Assembly (NCBI GenBank): GCA_905160935.1
Contig: CAJHZI010000649.1
Span: 3,228,001 to 3,292,000, forward strand
From: Enchytraeus crypticus
Taxonomy: Eukaryota > Annelida > Clitellata > Enchytraeida > Enchytraeidae
Direction: 5' to 3'
DNA length: 64,000 nt
Shown here: positions 16,951 through 28,785 of the stretch, piece by piece
Layout: each line of letters starts with the position of its first letter
Numbering within the stretch: the first letter of the stretch is position 1
Translations under genes and position numbers: made by a program
Notes under the pieces: generated by a model
What the model saw: the letters and a program-made list of their open reading frames with translations, nothing else
The model's database searches: none
What the model was told of the DNA's origin: nothing

Positions 16951-17247
16951 CCTAGTTTAGAAAACCGAATGAATTGTTATATATACTTCACATAACATGA
17001 CTTAGTATTAAAGAGTGATAATGACAATTATAAATATTATTTTTATGTGCCTGCTATATATATATATATGTATATATGTTTGCTTGTTATTATGAGAGTA
17101 TCAGGGAATGTACTGTTCCTGGATTACCTATGAACTCAGTGGTCGAATGAATTTAATGAGGGGGCGAATGAAGTGAGACCCCCGAATGAAATGAAATGAG
17201 GTCACTGGGGGCGTAGGTGGTCCGGGGACAGTACATTCCCTGATACT
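16951..17247 (-). repeat. Polinton right terminal inverted repeat (297 bp)
   Basis: Inverted copy of 2719-3015 with two substitutions. It contains the same internal palindrome: AGTATCAGGGAATGTACTGT at 17097-17116 and its complement at 17228-17247. It ends ...CCCTGATACT, followed by the duplication GTTAAT. Confidence 0.97.
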
Positions 17248-17253
17248 GTTAAT
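17248..17253. repeat. Polinton target site duplication, right copy
   Basis: GTTAAT, identical to 2713-2718. Confidence 0.92.
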
Positions 17254-18581
17254 ATAAAAATAATCATTGAAATATTGGCAAAGTCCACAACATATAGCTG
17301 TAGGTTCATGATTTATATTTCTATATTTATGTTATCATTATTAAATTAATATATTATGAATAAAGTATATATTTTGTATTTTGATAATTATATTCCATCA
17401 ATTTCAATATCAGACCTACGGCTCTCTACTGACGATTGTTAAATTAGAGTCAATTAAATCAGTAAAACCAAAAATCAAAATGCTAAGACATATACATCTA
17501 TTGTAAATATCTGATGATAAGCAAAAATAATTGAAGATGACTATTCAATTCCTAAACAATTTTGCAAATAGGTTTCATGATAGATATTTATTGTACCTAA
17601 AACTTTCAAATAGTAATTTTTATAAGAATCAGATTATTAAATAGGGTCTACTTTGCCCATCTGTGTCACAACTAATATAGCAGCACAACTAAACAGTTGT
17701 TTAACAGTTGCACTGGCAGACAGGGGGTGTTAGCATGAACATGAAAATCACAATTTAATAAACAAGAAGGAAGCGAGTTCAATATTCCTGGCGAAACCCT
17801 GTAGGTCTATGTGTATAGGAAGACAGACACGGTGCGCCTATATATCTACTGAGTGATAAAATCTTGAGTGTAATAAAGAGAAAGAGGTGCGTATAAGGAT
17901 TGCTTCAGCAATATTGAAAGAATATATAATTGGAAGATTTTCTTTTTTTACGTTTCTTATAAAAATAACATTTTAATTCTTATTCTACATTTTTTTAAAA
18001 ACCTTTCCGGGTCTTAATTGCAAGCTGTTCATATCGAACTATAAACTTTTACTCCGTCTAACGATCTCGGAGAAAGACAGTCATCAACAATCAATAATAG
18101 AACTACATAGAACACTGTAGACGTTATCCTCTGAACTATCACAAAGTTTTATATTGCTCTAAACCTCAAAGCCCAATTTACGAGATCCTTAACAAGACAA
18201 CAAAGGCCAGTAAAGTGTGACGTACATTGTAAATAAAGGACTTTGATTTACGTCACACACCTGATTTAGCGCAGCTACTGGTGCTAGCTAAACTACAGAT
18301 GTGATATCGGTGAATTTGTGTTACTTTAATTCTTATTTTCCTGGTTTTGAAAGTTTATTAATTAGTAAAAATTTGACAATAGATATTCACACAGTTTTCA
18401 GAAAGTAACGCGACTTTTTCACTTCAGCGGTTAAAAGTAAAAGTAAAAAGTACTACACAAATTACTTCGTTACAAGTAAAAAGTACTCATACAAATTAGG
18501 TACTTCGTTACAAGTAAAAGTATCGGTTGAGTACTTTTTACTTGTAACGAAGTATTTTTACTTCGTTACTTCACAACACTG
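17254..18581. other. Right part of the hAT element, no transposase
   Basis: The stretch carries no long frame. A small inverted repeat GTGTGACGTA / TACGTCACAC lies at about 18216-18260. The last 160 bp are AAGTA/TACTT subterminal repeats ending in CAACACTG. Confidence 0.7.
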
Positions 18582-18589
18582 CGGATGGC
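18582..18589. repeat. hAT target site duplication, right copy
   Basis: CGGATGGC, identical to 2303-2310. Confidence 0.88.
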
Positions 18590-19138
18590 TACTCAGTAAT
18601 CACTGGTGTTTTTCCAAACGTTCGGTTAATTTTCCCTAATCTATATTCACCAAATATTTTCAAATTCCATATCCGGAAAGAGCCCTCCGGCGATCGGCAA
18701 GTTTATTTATTCACAAAGGCTATATAGCTTATATCTTATCCACTCCTCAGTGTCGATCCCTATTTGGGAAATAGTGACTTCCGGTATGGTATCTTTTTCT
18801 TTTCCTCTGTTTCTACTTAGTCGCCTATTGTACTAAGCTTAATTTGCCCGCACAAAACGTGAAATTTCTACAAATTCTAAAATTCGAAATCATATACATT
18901 ATGTTAAAGTGAATAACAGATTTAGCATCAATACTATCATACGAATATAGGCCTACATTCCGCAACAGATTTTTATTGAAATTCAACTCGTACTTCGTTA
19001 TTTTAGAATACATGTTTAGACTTCAGAGATGACTAGGAAAGCTGAGGATGTAATTTATTGGAAGAGTTACACGCCACAGATCTGCCGTTACGTCACCAAC
19101 GTTGTGCAATGCACTAAGAGTGGTAGAAAGAGAGAGAG

Positions 19139-19185
<47 letters not shown>

Positions 19186-20230
19186 TGGAGTGACAGAAAG
19201 AGACAAATGTAGGCACATTTTGGAACCCTTCAAATTTGTCAAGTTTATGTAAGCTTAAATTCTATTTTTTAATGTTTCTGGATATAACATTCCAGATCAT
19301 TAGGCCCTAATTGTGGGGTTGAAACCAACTTGAACCTCTATGATTTGTGGCCACATGCTCCAGTGTCTTTATAGTCTATCGATTTCCTCAGTTCACATCA
19401 ATTTTCAGTAAAACCCAGAAGCGGCTCTATACCCCCCCCCCGCATCATCGCTTCGAATTTGACGAATTCAGATACAGTAGAGTATTTATCAGCCTATAAT
19501 CAGCCATTTTACTTATTAGCAATCATTTTCTAATAATTTCATAGTAACAGCTTGCTATTTTAATTATACTAATAATTAACTTGCTTTGTACCACTTATTA
19601 TAATAAAAAATTGCTAGTAATTTTCAGATTTCACGTGCAATCAATCATTCAAACGTTGATTTCGCGACTATTAGAAAATACTGTATTGATACAATTCCGT
19701 GCCGCCTATTGAAAATTTTGCTCGAGGAAATACGAAACCAGTGGAATTTAGCATTGAAAAGTTTCAATCAGTTGATCTCTATTTTTGAACTTCATTGTCT
19801 ATGATCAAGGTGAGGAATGTAGGCCCATAGGCCTACCGTTGTAGCTTGACATTAGATCTAATCGACGGCACTGGTCAGTTTGTTCAAGTGACACTGGTAG
19901 AATTCTGTGTTTCAAGTAATAATATCATTAATCTGACAATACTAATTACATATACTATAATAATATAGGCTATAGCAAGTGGTATTGTAATATGTTGTAT
20001 CTTAATGTAATAGTTATATAGACCTTGTAGTAATGCTCAAGTATAAAAATATCAGGATATACAATCTTCAATGTATACAATCTTCTGAAGTTTGCTTTTC
20101 TAAGACGCAGTAGCAATATAGATGCAGTAGTTTATACATTTTCAACAAATGGCTATTTTGTATTATGTACGTAAGTAGATATATATATACATTTGCAGTG
20201 GCCTATAGTACTGTATGCATGCATTATAGG
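18590..20230. other. Gene-free stretch with GA microsatellite
   Basis: No coding signal. A (GA)n microsatellite runs about 19122-19190 and a short C-run lies near 19432-19441. The remainder is unremarkable AT-rich intergenic DNA. Confidence 0.6.
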
Positions 20231-20234
20231 CCTG

Positions 20235-20460
20235 TATTTACCAGTGCTGTGTCCGGATTGCTGAAGAATATACTAAGCGTAGACTGCAAGTGTCGTGAAT
20301 TGCGACAAGTCATTAAGATCCAATCCAACGTCAGAAAGGGCATTCGGTTGGTGAGCGCCTATGCTCTAAAATATTGCTACAAAATTGTCTAAAACCTTAC
20401 CCTAGTTAAACAGAGATTAAATTGAAGAAGATGATGATGATAATGATAATGATCGTAGCC
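20235..20460 (+). repeat. Dispersed short element with GATGAT tail
   Basis: GTGTCCGGATTGCTGAAGAA, then CATTCGGTTGGTGAGCGCCT and a GATGATGATGATAATG tail. Relatives lie at 30710-31000 (plus) and 60790-61090 (minus). The TTAAACAGAGATT then (GAT)n end is shared with the LINE 3' end at 59580-60300, so it is probably mobilised by that family. Confidence 0.65.
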
Positions 20461-21369
20461 CTGTAATGTGTATAGTGTTTGATTTGATAGGTAGAGATCA
20501 GATCACTTTACAGAACATTTGCACAACTCAGATTTTAGAGATCACTTACTTTAGCAGAGATTTCAACGTATTTGAATTCGAAATGTCGAAGGCAATGATG
20601 GGTTTGGCATTCTGGTGGGTATTCAACTGTTCAGGATTTGTTTGCCTGACGACTGTTGGTAAGAAAGGACCCGGAGGAAGTAGGACTGCCGTAAATGTTC
20701 TCACGAAGAGCGAGATTAGGCCCTATCATCTTAGAAGATGGTTAAGATGATTAATCCCCAAATCTAAATTAGTATCTCAGGCGAAGATCAAGATTAGAGC
20801 CCTATACCTGAAGTGAGTTTAGGTTATAGTCTTTATCGGCAACTCTCAGACATCCTTCATTGCTCTTATATACAATTAACTTTAAAATTAACATCCAGAT
20901 TAAAAGTCTGAGTAAATGCACATTCACCTAATCCACATGCAGATTTTATGTGTTTAGATTAAATATATAGCCTAAGTATAATATTTAACTTAATATATTA
21001 GAATGTCTTGATACCGTAGTGTAAACGTCATGAAGTTTTAAATGACAGATCCTGATGTGAATTGAATTCTCGTGGGGTCGAATCCCAGCCGTGCTGATCT
21101 GAGAGTAAAATCTCGGACATTCACTTGAAAAAAAAAAAAAAAATAGACTAATTTGCCTAACGGCGGTTTCTATACGTGGTATTAGTACTAGTATCAAACA
21201 GGGGTTGAGAGCTATTAGTTTAATCTCGGGTTTGACACCGTGCTTTCTCATGATTTTATGTAACTTGTTAAATGTTTTTCTTGCTATAGAGCAACTATTC
21301 TTTTGATTTCTGAGTCTGATACTCCTTATGCTTTCATTTCACTTCCTAGTTTAAAAAAATTGTCTAGAA

Positions 21370-22180
21370 TTTTTATATTTTTCTTTGGTGTTCAGTAGAA
21401 TTGCATACGGCCTTATAATTTATGAAAATAATTCGGAAAAAGCACTTCATCCTCTGCATGTAGCGAATAATAGAGCCCTTAGGATTCTCCAGGTTCAAGA
21501 CAGACAATATAAAACCAAGCTCCTTTATGAGAACTACAGTACCTTGCTGATACATCTGTTGTGTAAGTCTATGACTGCCAATATGATCTATAAGTGCTTA
21601 TATCACGAAGGATTCATGTCTAAAGTTATAAAAGATATGTTTATATCTAATCTTTTAAACAGCGGCTATCATACTAGGCTTTCGGTATCCAATTATCTTT
21701 CTTTACCTGCGAATAGTTCTAACTTCTCATCTAATGTATTTGAAGGATGCTCAATATGGAATGCTATACCTATTGCAATTCGCAACTTAAACTCTTTTAA
21801 TTCTTTTAAGGTGTCGTACAGACTTTTTCTTATGGAATCTTGGTAATTATTGAATTACTATTTAAAATCTGATATATATAAGATAATCGTATCATATATT
21901 ATTTTGGGTAATCTATTTACAATCCTAGTGACATAAACGTAACATATTACTGTTGTCATGTTTTAGACAAAACTTTAGTGTTTCTTCGATTTCCTTCTTT
22001 CTTTGTTTACTGCGGTGGTCAGCTCGATAGGGTACTTCAGTACCATCTCTGATGGACGTGGTGGGCAAATTTTAGTTTCTGTTTGATGCTACATATGTTG
22101 ATTCTCACTTTTGTCTGCTGATTTATCTGTTTACACAATTATTTGTCGGTGTTTGATGAATTTCTAAATAAACATATGTA
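21370..22180 (+). pseudogene. 5'-truncated CR1-like LINE, C-terminal part
   Basis: The frame at 21385-21846 (about 153 residues) is the region downstream of the reverse transcriptase palm in CR1-like LINEs: ANNRALRILQ, YKCLYHEGF, HTRLS, FEGCSIWNAIPIAIRNLNSF...FK. The catalytic palm is absent, so it is a typical 5'-truncated insertion. The 3' part (21850-22180) is non-coding with AATAAACAT near its end. It resembles the C-terminus of the larger element at 24.95-29.8 kb but is a different copy. Confidence 0.7.
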
Positions 22181-22487
22181 CTACTAATTCAAATTCTAAT
22201 TTAACTTTAAAGAGCATATGACTTTTTAAGAGATTATATGAATTTTTATTCTCATTTTTCTTAAAATTGTTCAGATATGTCTGTTGTTAAGTGTGTGTTA
22301 CGCCAGTTAGCCTTCTTGAGACTTCCAGTTATATATGTATTTGGGCACTGCTTCGCTAAATCTAACAATTTAACTAATTGAATCAGGACAGTTCTGGACA
22401 GATTGTTATACATGCCGGTAATTGAATAATTTACAAAATGGAAGACTCTGTCTATGGTGATTGCCAAGTATCTAGAAAACTTGAATA

Positions 22488-23538
22488 TTGAGTCTTTACT
22501 CTTGTGCAATAGACTCAGTCAATAATCCTCGATCATGGCATACTCTGCGGCGAAACAACAGCTTGAAATGTCTAGAGGCGCACTGCTTGCTTATGACAGA
22601 GGATGATAGTCAGAATTGCCCTGCCTGTCGGAAACATTTCAGCATTCCGCGGAAAGGTGTGAAAGGACTACCTGACTTCAAAAAGCAAACAAAATTTGAC
22701 CGGCAGAAGAACGACAAACGCAGAGCGAATAAAAATCAATGTGATATTTGCCAGTCAGGTTACTGTGTCCAAACCGCATCCGCTTACTCTCAATGCAGGA
22801 ATATATGTGCACGTTGTGCAATGGGTCATTCCAGTCAGCATCTTGGCCTAATTCGTAGAACTGAGGACATAAAGGAGACCTAAATCGATAAGAATTTGGA
22901 TAAGCGGAAAATTTTTTACTGTGCTATACACAACCATGAAATACTCGAACTGTATTGCTGCAACTGCAAAGTTACATTATGTCGAATTTGTTTAGAATCT
23001 GTCCACAAAAGGCACAGGTACAAATATCTCGACGAAATGGCAGAATGCGTGAGAAAAGATATAGAATGCGATAGCGATGCTGCCATCTGGTGCAGAGTAA
23101 TTCTAAAAGAAATGCTACATATTCTGAGAGGTAGTGAGGCGCAAATTATTGAAAAGGTGATTCTACAGAGTCTGCCATACGAAGCAAATGTAACGAGCTT
23201 TGCAGTCTTGTAGAGGCATCTGAGAGCGAGTTGATACTGAAATTGCATAGAAATAAAGAGCGGAAACTAACGGAATTGAAGCACGAAAAGGAATTAATTG
23301 AACTTCTTCGCAAAGAAGCTGGTAAATTTGTGGCGCGGAGTCGGAAGTTATTGGAGCAAGGCACAGCTCGCGAGATTGTGGGGCCGCCGACGAATTAAAC
23401 ATTTCAGCAGAAAATTCTCAATTCTTCTCAACTTAATAAGACGACAACGCTATCATTGAGAGAGTTGGAGTTTATTTCATCACCAAAAGTTAGCCAAGCA
23501 AACGTGTCGGCAATGATTGGAAGAATTTCATTGAATGG
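22488..23538 (+). pseudogene. TRIM-like gene relic: degenerate RING, two B-boxes, coiled coil
   Basis: The frame holds the end of a RING (CLEAHC...CPACRKHF), a B-box 1 (CDICQSGYC...CARCAMGH) and a B-box 2 (CAIHNHEILELYCCNCKVTLCRIC...HKRHRY), then a coiled coil (KERKLTELKHEKELIELLRKEA). The first RING ligands are lost (PRSWHTLRR where C and H pairs are expected). The frame is broken by an in-frame TAA at 22881-22883, by a frameshift near 23160 and by a later stop near 23396. A GTAAGT donor at about 23539 ends the exon. The matching beta-propeller exon is at 31476-32335. This is a decayed TRIM-NHL-type E3 ligase gene. Confidence 0.72.
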
Positions 23539-23544
23539 TAAGTA

Positions 23545-24940
23545 TAGTCGACGAATTAATTTATATTATACTATGCAATTTCGTCTATATAAAATAACGT
23601 AATGAAATTGAATTAATCATAAATTAGTTATGTAGGACTTAATTATATAATATATTAATATGTCATGCAGTAATCTAGAGTGTAGACATTAAGTGACATG
23701 CCAGGTAACGTCATAAATTTTTTAGCGGTTGTTTCTGAGGGGTTAGATTGGATTTCCTGAATAGCAATAAAAGAGAGAATATCTAGAACTTTCGGGAAGA
23801 TCGTAAAATATAGCTGCCTAATGCTTACACATGTCGCATTAAAAGTGATGAATATCATCATAGTCTCATAATCGAAAATTTAAAAGTGCATTTAGTATGT
23901 TGAAATTTTAATAGCATAATAAAACAGCAGCAAAATATTAAAATAATCGTATAATAATAAATAATAATATAATTTTAATATAATAAAAAGTGTTATAATA
24001 ATTGTTTGTCATTGGGCTCTGAAATTGAACATCTGAACATCTAGAGCTCGATGCTATCTTTATAATATGTTAACAAGTAATACTTGAATCCTATATGAGT
24101 ACCTGCTATATAAAATTGTTTATTTTTGTATTTATTATTCTGTTGTATTTCTAATAATTTCTATTAGCGTATGAGAACATAATCGATCACAATAAATATA
24201 GATCTAATCAGAAGCTTTTACATCTTTTAAAATCTAGTGGGGCAAAGGAATTCGCGAGCGAAAGAAATTTTACTTCCCCCGCAGTGGGGGGGGGGCACAA
24301 ATTTCATCTTTCTCCCCACTGCAGGGGACTGTAATTTTGTTTACCCCCGTGCATCCTGCAGGGGACAATGACATTAGGCCTATTTGGTCAAATTTGGTAT
24401 TTTTTGTACTGTATAATTTTATGAATTTTAATCTACAGAAATTGTTGCATGGTGGAGGGGAAGGTTGTCGAAAAATGTTTCAAAAATGGAGGGATTTAAT
24501 GGACCAAAAGATTTAAATTAAGTACAAGCCGAAATTTGGGGGCCCGGGGACTTTTTCTCCCGGCGGAGTCTAGGGGCGAAACCCTGGTAGGGCGAAGCTG
24601 AAACACTTTTGTAAATATTTTCAAGTTGATAGCATTTAATAGCATACTTTCTGATATTGACACGGTTTCTAGCGTGTCCTTGTGAATTAACATAGGCCTA
24701 CTGTTCGGCTTTATTGGTCATGGTGCCACTGCTACGCAAGTAAGTTTTCAAGAGACTGAGTTAGTGCATTGAAACTTCTTTCAGCTTCGCAAGATGAGGA
24801 TGGCAGGCGTAACAGGCATCTAGATAGTTATAAAATCTCAGAAAATAATTAATAAACTTCCATAGGTGATGAATCAATGTTGCACAGCTATAGTCTCTTC
24901 TAATAGATCGGTGTACGAATTGCTCTGCCGAAGCATCGGT
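23545..24940. other. Intron-like gene-free stretch of the TRIM relic
   Basis: No coding signal. At about 24276-24370 short G/C palindromes (CCCCGCAGTGGGG, CCCCACTGCAGGGG) form possible hairpins. The rest is AT-rich. Confidence 0.5.
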
Positions 24941-25193
24941 AACTATAGGCCTACTGCCAAGTGTATTATGTCATATTTTAGATATTGAGCAAGAACTGGA
25001 GCAGCCTCTGACACCATCAATCAAGAACACGGGTTTATATAGTTCAATCTTACGCGGCTAATTGTCATCCAGTGCAGTACTTTTCAATAATGACGGTGTT
25101 TGTTTTAAACTCACTTTTGACTTTGCACACTATACAATATAGTCCCATAACTTATTATTCTGTAATAATGAATCCATAGGTGCCGCAAAGGAT

Positions 25194-26327
25194 ATGCTAA
25201 TAACGGATATAGAAGCGTTACATCTAGACAACTTTAAATCTCCACCTAACCGTAGAGATAAAGAAGATAAAGATAGCAAAGCAAAGTTGGATCTTGATGA
25301 TATCTTATCGGCCCTTTCATTCGTATTCGAGAACGACTACTCAAGCCTCCTTCCCCGCTATTCAGTTGAAAACCTGGACGATATTCCCTCCATGAAGCTG
25401 GATAACGGTGAATGGAATATATTCATGTCTAAATTGAGCACCATTGAAGAAACCGTGGCCATCTTGAAAGCTCAATATGCAAATGAGGAAAGAGCTAGGA
25501 TTCAAAGTTCGACTGAGCTGGCTCGCATAGGCTCTATTGTCGATCTCATTAACTTTCAGCGTACCAATACAGCTGCGCACACGGTCGTTAATTCACAATC
25601 TCACTCACAACAATCAGCTGATCACCCATCGACTCAGCAATCAACTCAAGCTCCCATCAATAACTCTCAAACTCGCCGTCACACTACAGCTACTCGAGTT
25701 ACTCATAAATCCATTGACTATGAGACAGCAGATTGTGAATCAGAGGGGGGTTCATGGATCAACGCAGCTAGTCGTAAGAAGCGTAGAGTCGCTGAAGCCC
25801 AGCTGTCACCTCCAGATCAAAACATTAAAACAGCTCCTGAGAGCAGCATGCTTTGGAGCGATCGTGTTGCCAATTCTCCTCCAACAAGGAAACCGCCTCT
25901 TAAGAAAAAACTGATCAAGATAATAGGAAAGAACTTACAGCCTTCTGACGTCAGCCAGCCAACAAACGCCATAATAAAATCAGCAAAGCCCTATGTTAAG
26001 AAAAGGGTTCTAGGGATTTACAACGTCGACCACTCCGAAACCGTTGAATCGTTGGGGTCATCCATTACATCAGCATGTGGTAGTCCTCCAATCTCTTGCT
26101 TCCAAATCAAATCGAGAGACACTAATTCTAATGCATTCCGTGTCTGCATCAATGAAAACATATTCGAAAATCTCATCAACTCTAAACTATTATGGTCCAG
26201 TGGAATCATAATTAAACAGTGGACCTTCAAACCCAAAGAAGCAGCCAGTCAAAACTCCTCTATTAATTTCACAGGAATGGCCACTCGCACAGCTCTTCCA
26301 ATAGGCCTACCGCCTGAAATCTCTTAG
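25194..26327 (+). CDS. LINE ORF1 (gag-like) protein
   Basis: A 377-residue open frame upstream of the endonuclease/RT remnants. Residues 75-120 form a coiled coil (SKLSTIEETVAILKAQYANEERARI). A Ser/Thr/Gln-rich linker and a basic patch (AASRKKRRVAEA, RKPPLKKKLIKIIG) follow. The C-terminal part (KKRVLGIYNVDHSETVESL...FQIKSRDTNSNAFRVCI) looks like the RNA-binding fold of CR1-type ORF1 proteins. It would coat the LINE RNA. It is the only intact frame of an otherwise dead element. Confidence 0.6.
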   Translation: MLITDIEALHLDNFKSPPNRRDKEDKDSKAKLDLDDILSALSFVFENDYSSLLPRYSVENLDDIPSMKLDNGEWNIFMSKLSTIEETVAILKAQYANEERARIQSSTELARIGSIVDLINFQRTNTAAHTVVNSQSHSQQSADHPSTQQSTQAPINNSQTRRHTTATRVTHKSIDYETADCESEGGSWINAASRKKRRVAEAQLSPPDQNIKTAPESSMLWSDRVANSPPTRKPPLKKKLIKIIGKNLQPSDVSQPTNAIIKSAKPYVKKRVLGIYNVDHSETVESLGSSITSACGSPPISCFQIKSRDTNSNAFRVCINENIFENLINSKLLWSSGIIIKQWTFKPKEAASQNSSINFTGMATRTALPIGLPPEIS

Positions 26328-26419
26328 ATCACCGCATATGGAGAATATTAATACCCTCCCTACCTGATATAGACAACTTAAACAATATCAGCCCTAATAG
26401 CTTACTAGACAATGATCTT

Positions 26420-26932
26420 ATAAATAGCTCTAGAATTGGATACTATAATTATGAGGATTCCTACAAATATTTTAAATCGGTAGAGAAAACATCTAATATA
26501 TCTGTCTTCCATATTAATAAACGCAGTCTCAACGCAAATCATGAAAAATTAAAAGAAATGCTGGAAACCTTCAATAACAAATTTGATGTTATAGCTCTGT
26601 CAGAGATATGGGTGACTAATATTTGCTACTTCAGCTCTGTCTTCACGGACTACAATTTTATTCATAGTTCTCCTAAAATCGGCCGAGTGGGAGGAGTAGG
26701 ATTCCTAATTAAAAAGCACCTGTGCTACAACATTACTCACTCATCTATGGACCAAGATTTCTTTGGTTCACTCGCAGAGCACTTGGTGATTAACATCACA
26801 GTTAAGAGCAGTATTTTTCGTTTCTATCTGTTCTACCGACATCCTACTACGTTAATCTCTGAATTTAATGTCTTATTTGCTAAGTTCATGAAGCTTGTTA
26901 AACCATTAAGAAAAAGTTTTGTTAATTGGTGA
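26420..26932 (+). pseudogene. LINE apurinic-like endonuclease remnant
   Basis: SVFHINKRSLNANHEKLKEML, then DVIALSEIWV (catalytic Glu) and GRVGGVGFLIKK, is the N-terminal half of the endonuclease that nicks target DNA in CR1-type LINEs. The second half, with the final SDH motif (SDHYANLII near 27150), is in another frame, so the enzyme is broken. Confidence 0.7.
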
Positions 26933-27899
26933 TTTAAATATTAATCTCAATAACTACTTGACCAATGTGCACGTTAGAAACTATGTCGATATATTAGATA
27001 GTTTAAAGTTTAATTGTTTTTACTATTTTACCAACTCATTGTGATAAGGATTATGCAACTGTCATAGATCATGTCTTCTTAAACTTTGGCTTAAGCGGTG
27101 ACGGTAACAGTCTAATCAAATGTTTAACTATTATCTGTGATATTTCTGACCATTATGCAAACTTAATAATTGTTACCTCTAAAGATAAAATGCTTGATTA
27201 TGATGTTAGCCCGTATAGGAGAATTTATAATGCAAATAACATTGAATCCTTTCAGTCCTCTCTATCCAACGTCAATTGGTCTTATATATATGCTACGAAT
27301 TCCGTGGACGATAAAGTAGATTTGTATCTAATACTATAAGCAAATATTCGAACACTCACCTGCCTCTTACATGCATTTCAAGATCCAAATTTAGAGATAA
27401 ATGCTGGATCAACAAAGAATTAAAAACGAAAATTAGGATTAAAAATGCCATGTATTTTAAAGCTAAAAGATCATTCAAAATCAGTGACATGCTAAACTAC
27501 AAATCCTATAGAAACGATTTGGACAAAATACTCAAAGAAAAATGATCTGAATATTATAGTAATATCCTCAATTCCCGTAAAAATTCTATAAGAAATATAT
27601 GAAAAAATCTTAATAATATATGCAGCTTTAAAAAGAAACAAGGAAATTCCTCAATTGGATATATAACTCATAATAATGTTAACATTCATGAACAATTTGA
27701 AATGGCCAACATTTTTAATGAATATTTTCAGATATTGGTTTAAAATTATCCTCTATATTTAATTCCACCCTTGTAAGAGAAAGTAATTTTGAACAATACT
27801 TATCATTTGTAAACAAAAAATCCCTTTTTCTAAAACCCACCACTCCTAGTGAAGTTTTAAATGCATTAATGGCACTTTAAAAAACGAATTCTACCGGAC

Positions 27900-28785
27900 C
27901 AGATGAAATGCCAAATCAAATTCTTCAACTTTCTGCTCACTTTATTGCTGACCCTCTATCCTATATAATTAACAGTAGTTTTAGTTCAGGAGTTTTCCCT
28001 TCGGGTGTTGAGACGGCTAGAGTTATCCCAATTTATAAATCAGGCAAGAGCGATGATGTGCAAAATTATAGGCCAATCTCACTTTTAAATAACGTAAGCA
28101 AAATTTTTGAAAAATTAATGTATAACCGCATTAGAGTATACTTAGATAAATTTAATTTGATTTATGATTTGGATTTAGAAAAAGACATTCAACGATCGAT
28201 GCTATATTTAGCAGTCTAAATATGATTCGTTCAAACAAAGGGAAAAGCATGCATTCAATCGGGCTATTCCTTGACCTTATCAAAGCCTTCGACACGGTGG
28301 ATCACGGTATACTCTTACATAAACTACAACACTATGGCATAAGAGGTTTATCGCTTCAATGGCTCAAATCTTACTTGTCAAATAGACTTCAATATACTAT
28401 AATAGGACAAACTATTTCAACCATCAAACCAGTTACCATTGGTGTCCCGCAAGGATCTATTTTAGGTCCCTTGCTATTCTTAATATATGTCAATGATATC
28501 CAAAATGCATGTCCTGAAATCTCACTTAAACTTTTTGCTGATGATTCTAATGCTTTTATTAACAGTAGCAACCTGACTGATCTATTCTCACTAGCTAATC
28601 ACACCAGTTCAAGATTAAATCATTGGTTTCAAAAGAATCGCTTAACGACAAACTCTAAAAAATCTGCTTACATTGTTTTCTTCCCTAACAAAGGGGATGA
28701 GCAGTATATAAAAGATGAAAAACTTGAGATAATGCTTGATAATAATTCAATTTCTAGGGTAAACACATCAAATTTCTTGGAATAG
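27900..28785 (+). pseudogene. LINE reverse transcriptase, two frames
   Basis: 27908-28219 gives fingers motifs (RVIPIYKSGKSDDVQNYRPISLLNNVSKIFEK). After a frameshift near 28190, 28222-28785 gives palm motif A (FLDLIKAFDTVDH), motif B (GVPQGSILGPLLFLIYVNDI) and motif C (LKLFADDSN). These are classic CR1-like signatures. A second frameshift follows at about 28780. Confidence 0.88.

Larger units (their letters stand above)
2719..17247 (+). mobile_element. Polinton/Maverick (adintovirus-like provirus), 14.5 kb
   Basis: Both boundaries are exact: AG...CT termini, 297-bp terminal inverted repeats and a 6-bp duplication GTTAAT. The interior codes for the Polinton hallmark set: PolB, retroviral-type integrase, FtsK/HerA ATPase, adenain-like protease, major and minor capsid proteins. 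It also carries PLA2, lectin-like and fibre-like genes. Coding density is above 90 percent and the genes are AT-rich and intronless, unlike the host loci around them. Only two inverted-repeat positions differ, which suggests recent insertion. Lesions are an in-frame stop in PolB and an integrase frame without its own ATG. It is therefore a near-complete, probably defective provirus. Confidence 0.97.
2311..18581. mobile_element. Non-autonomous hAT transposon, split by the Polinton
   Basis: The element starts CAGTGTTG and ends CAACACTG, an exact 8-bp inverted terminus, flanked by the 8-bp duplication CGGATGGC. Behind both termini lie many copies of AAGTAAAAGTA or its complement (2331-2480 and 18430-18570), the subterminal repeats expected for hAT transposase binding. 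Without the Polinton and its duplicated 6 bp the element is about 1,736 bp. No hAT transposase frame, BED finger or dimerisation domain is present, so it is non-autonomous. The Polinton interrupts it at 2718/17254, which fixes the order: hAT first, Polinton later. Confidence 0.85.

Noticed and set aside
20466..20750. 94-residue plus-strand frame
   Set aside because: No recognisable domain or splice sites; it starts at the tail of a dispersed repeat.
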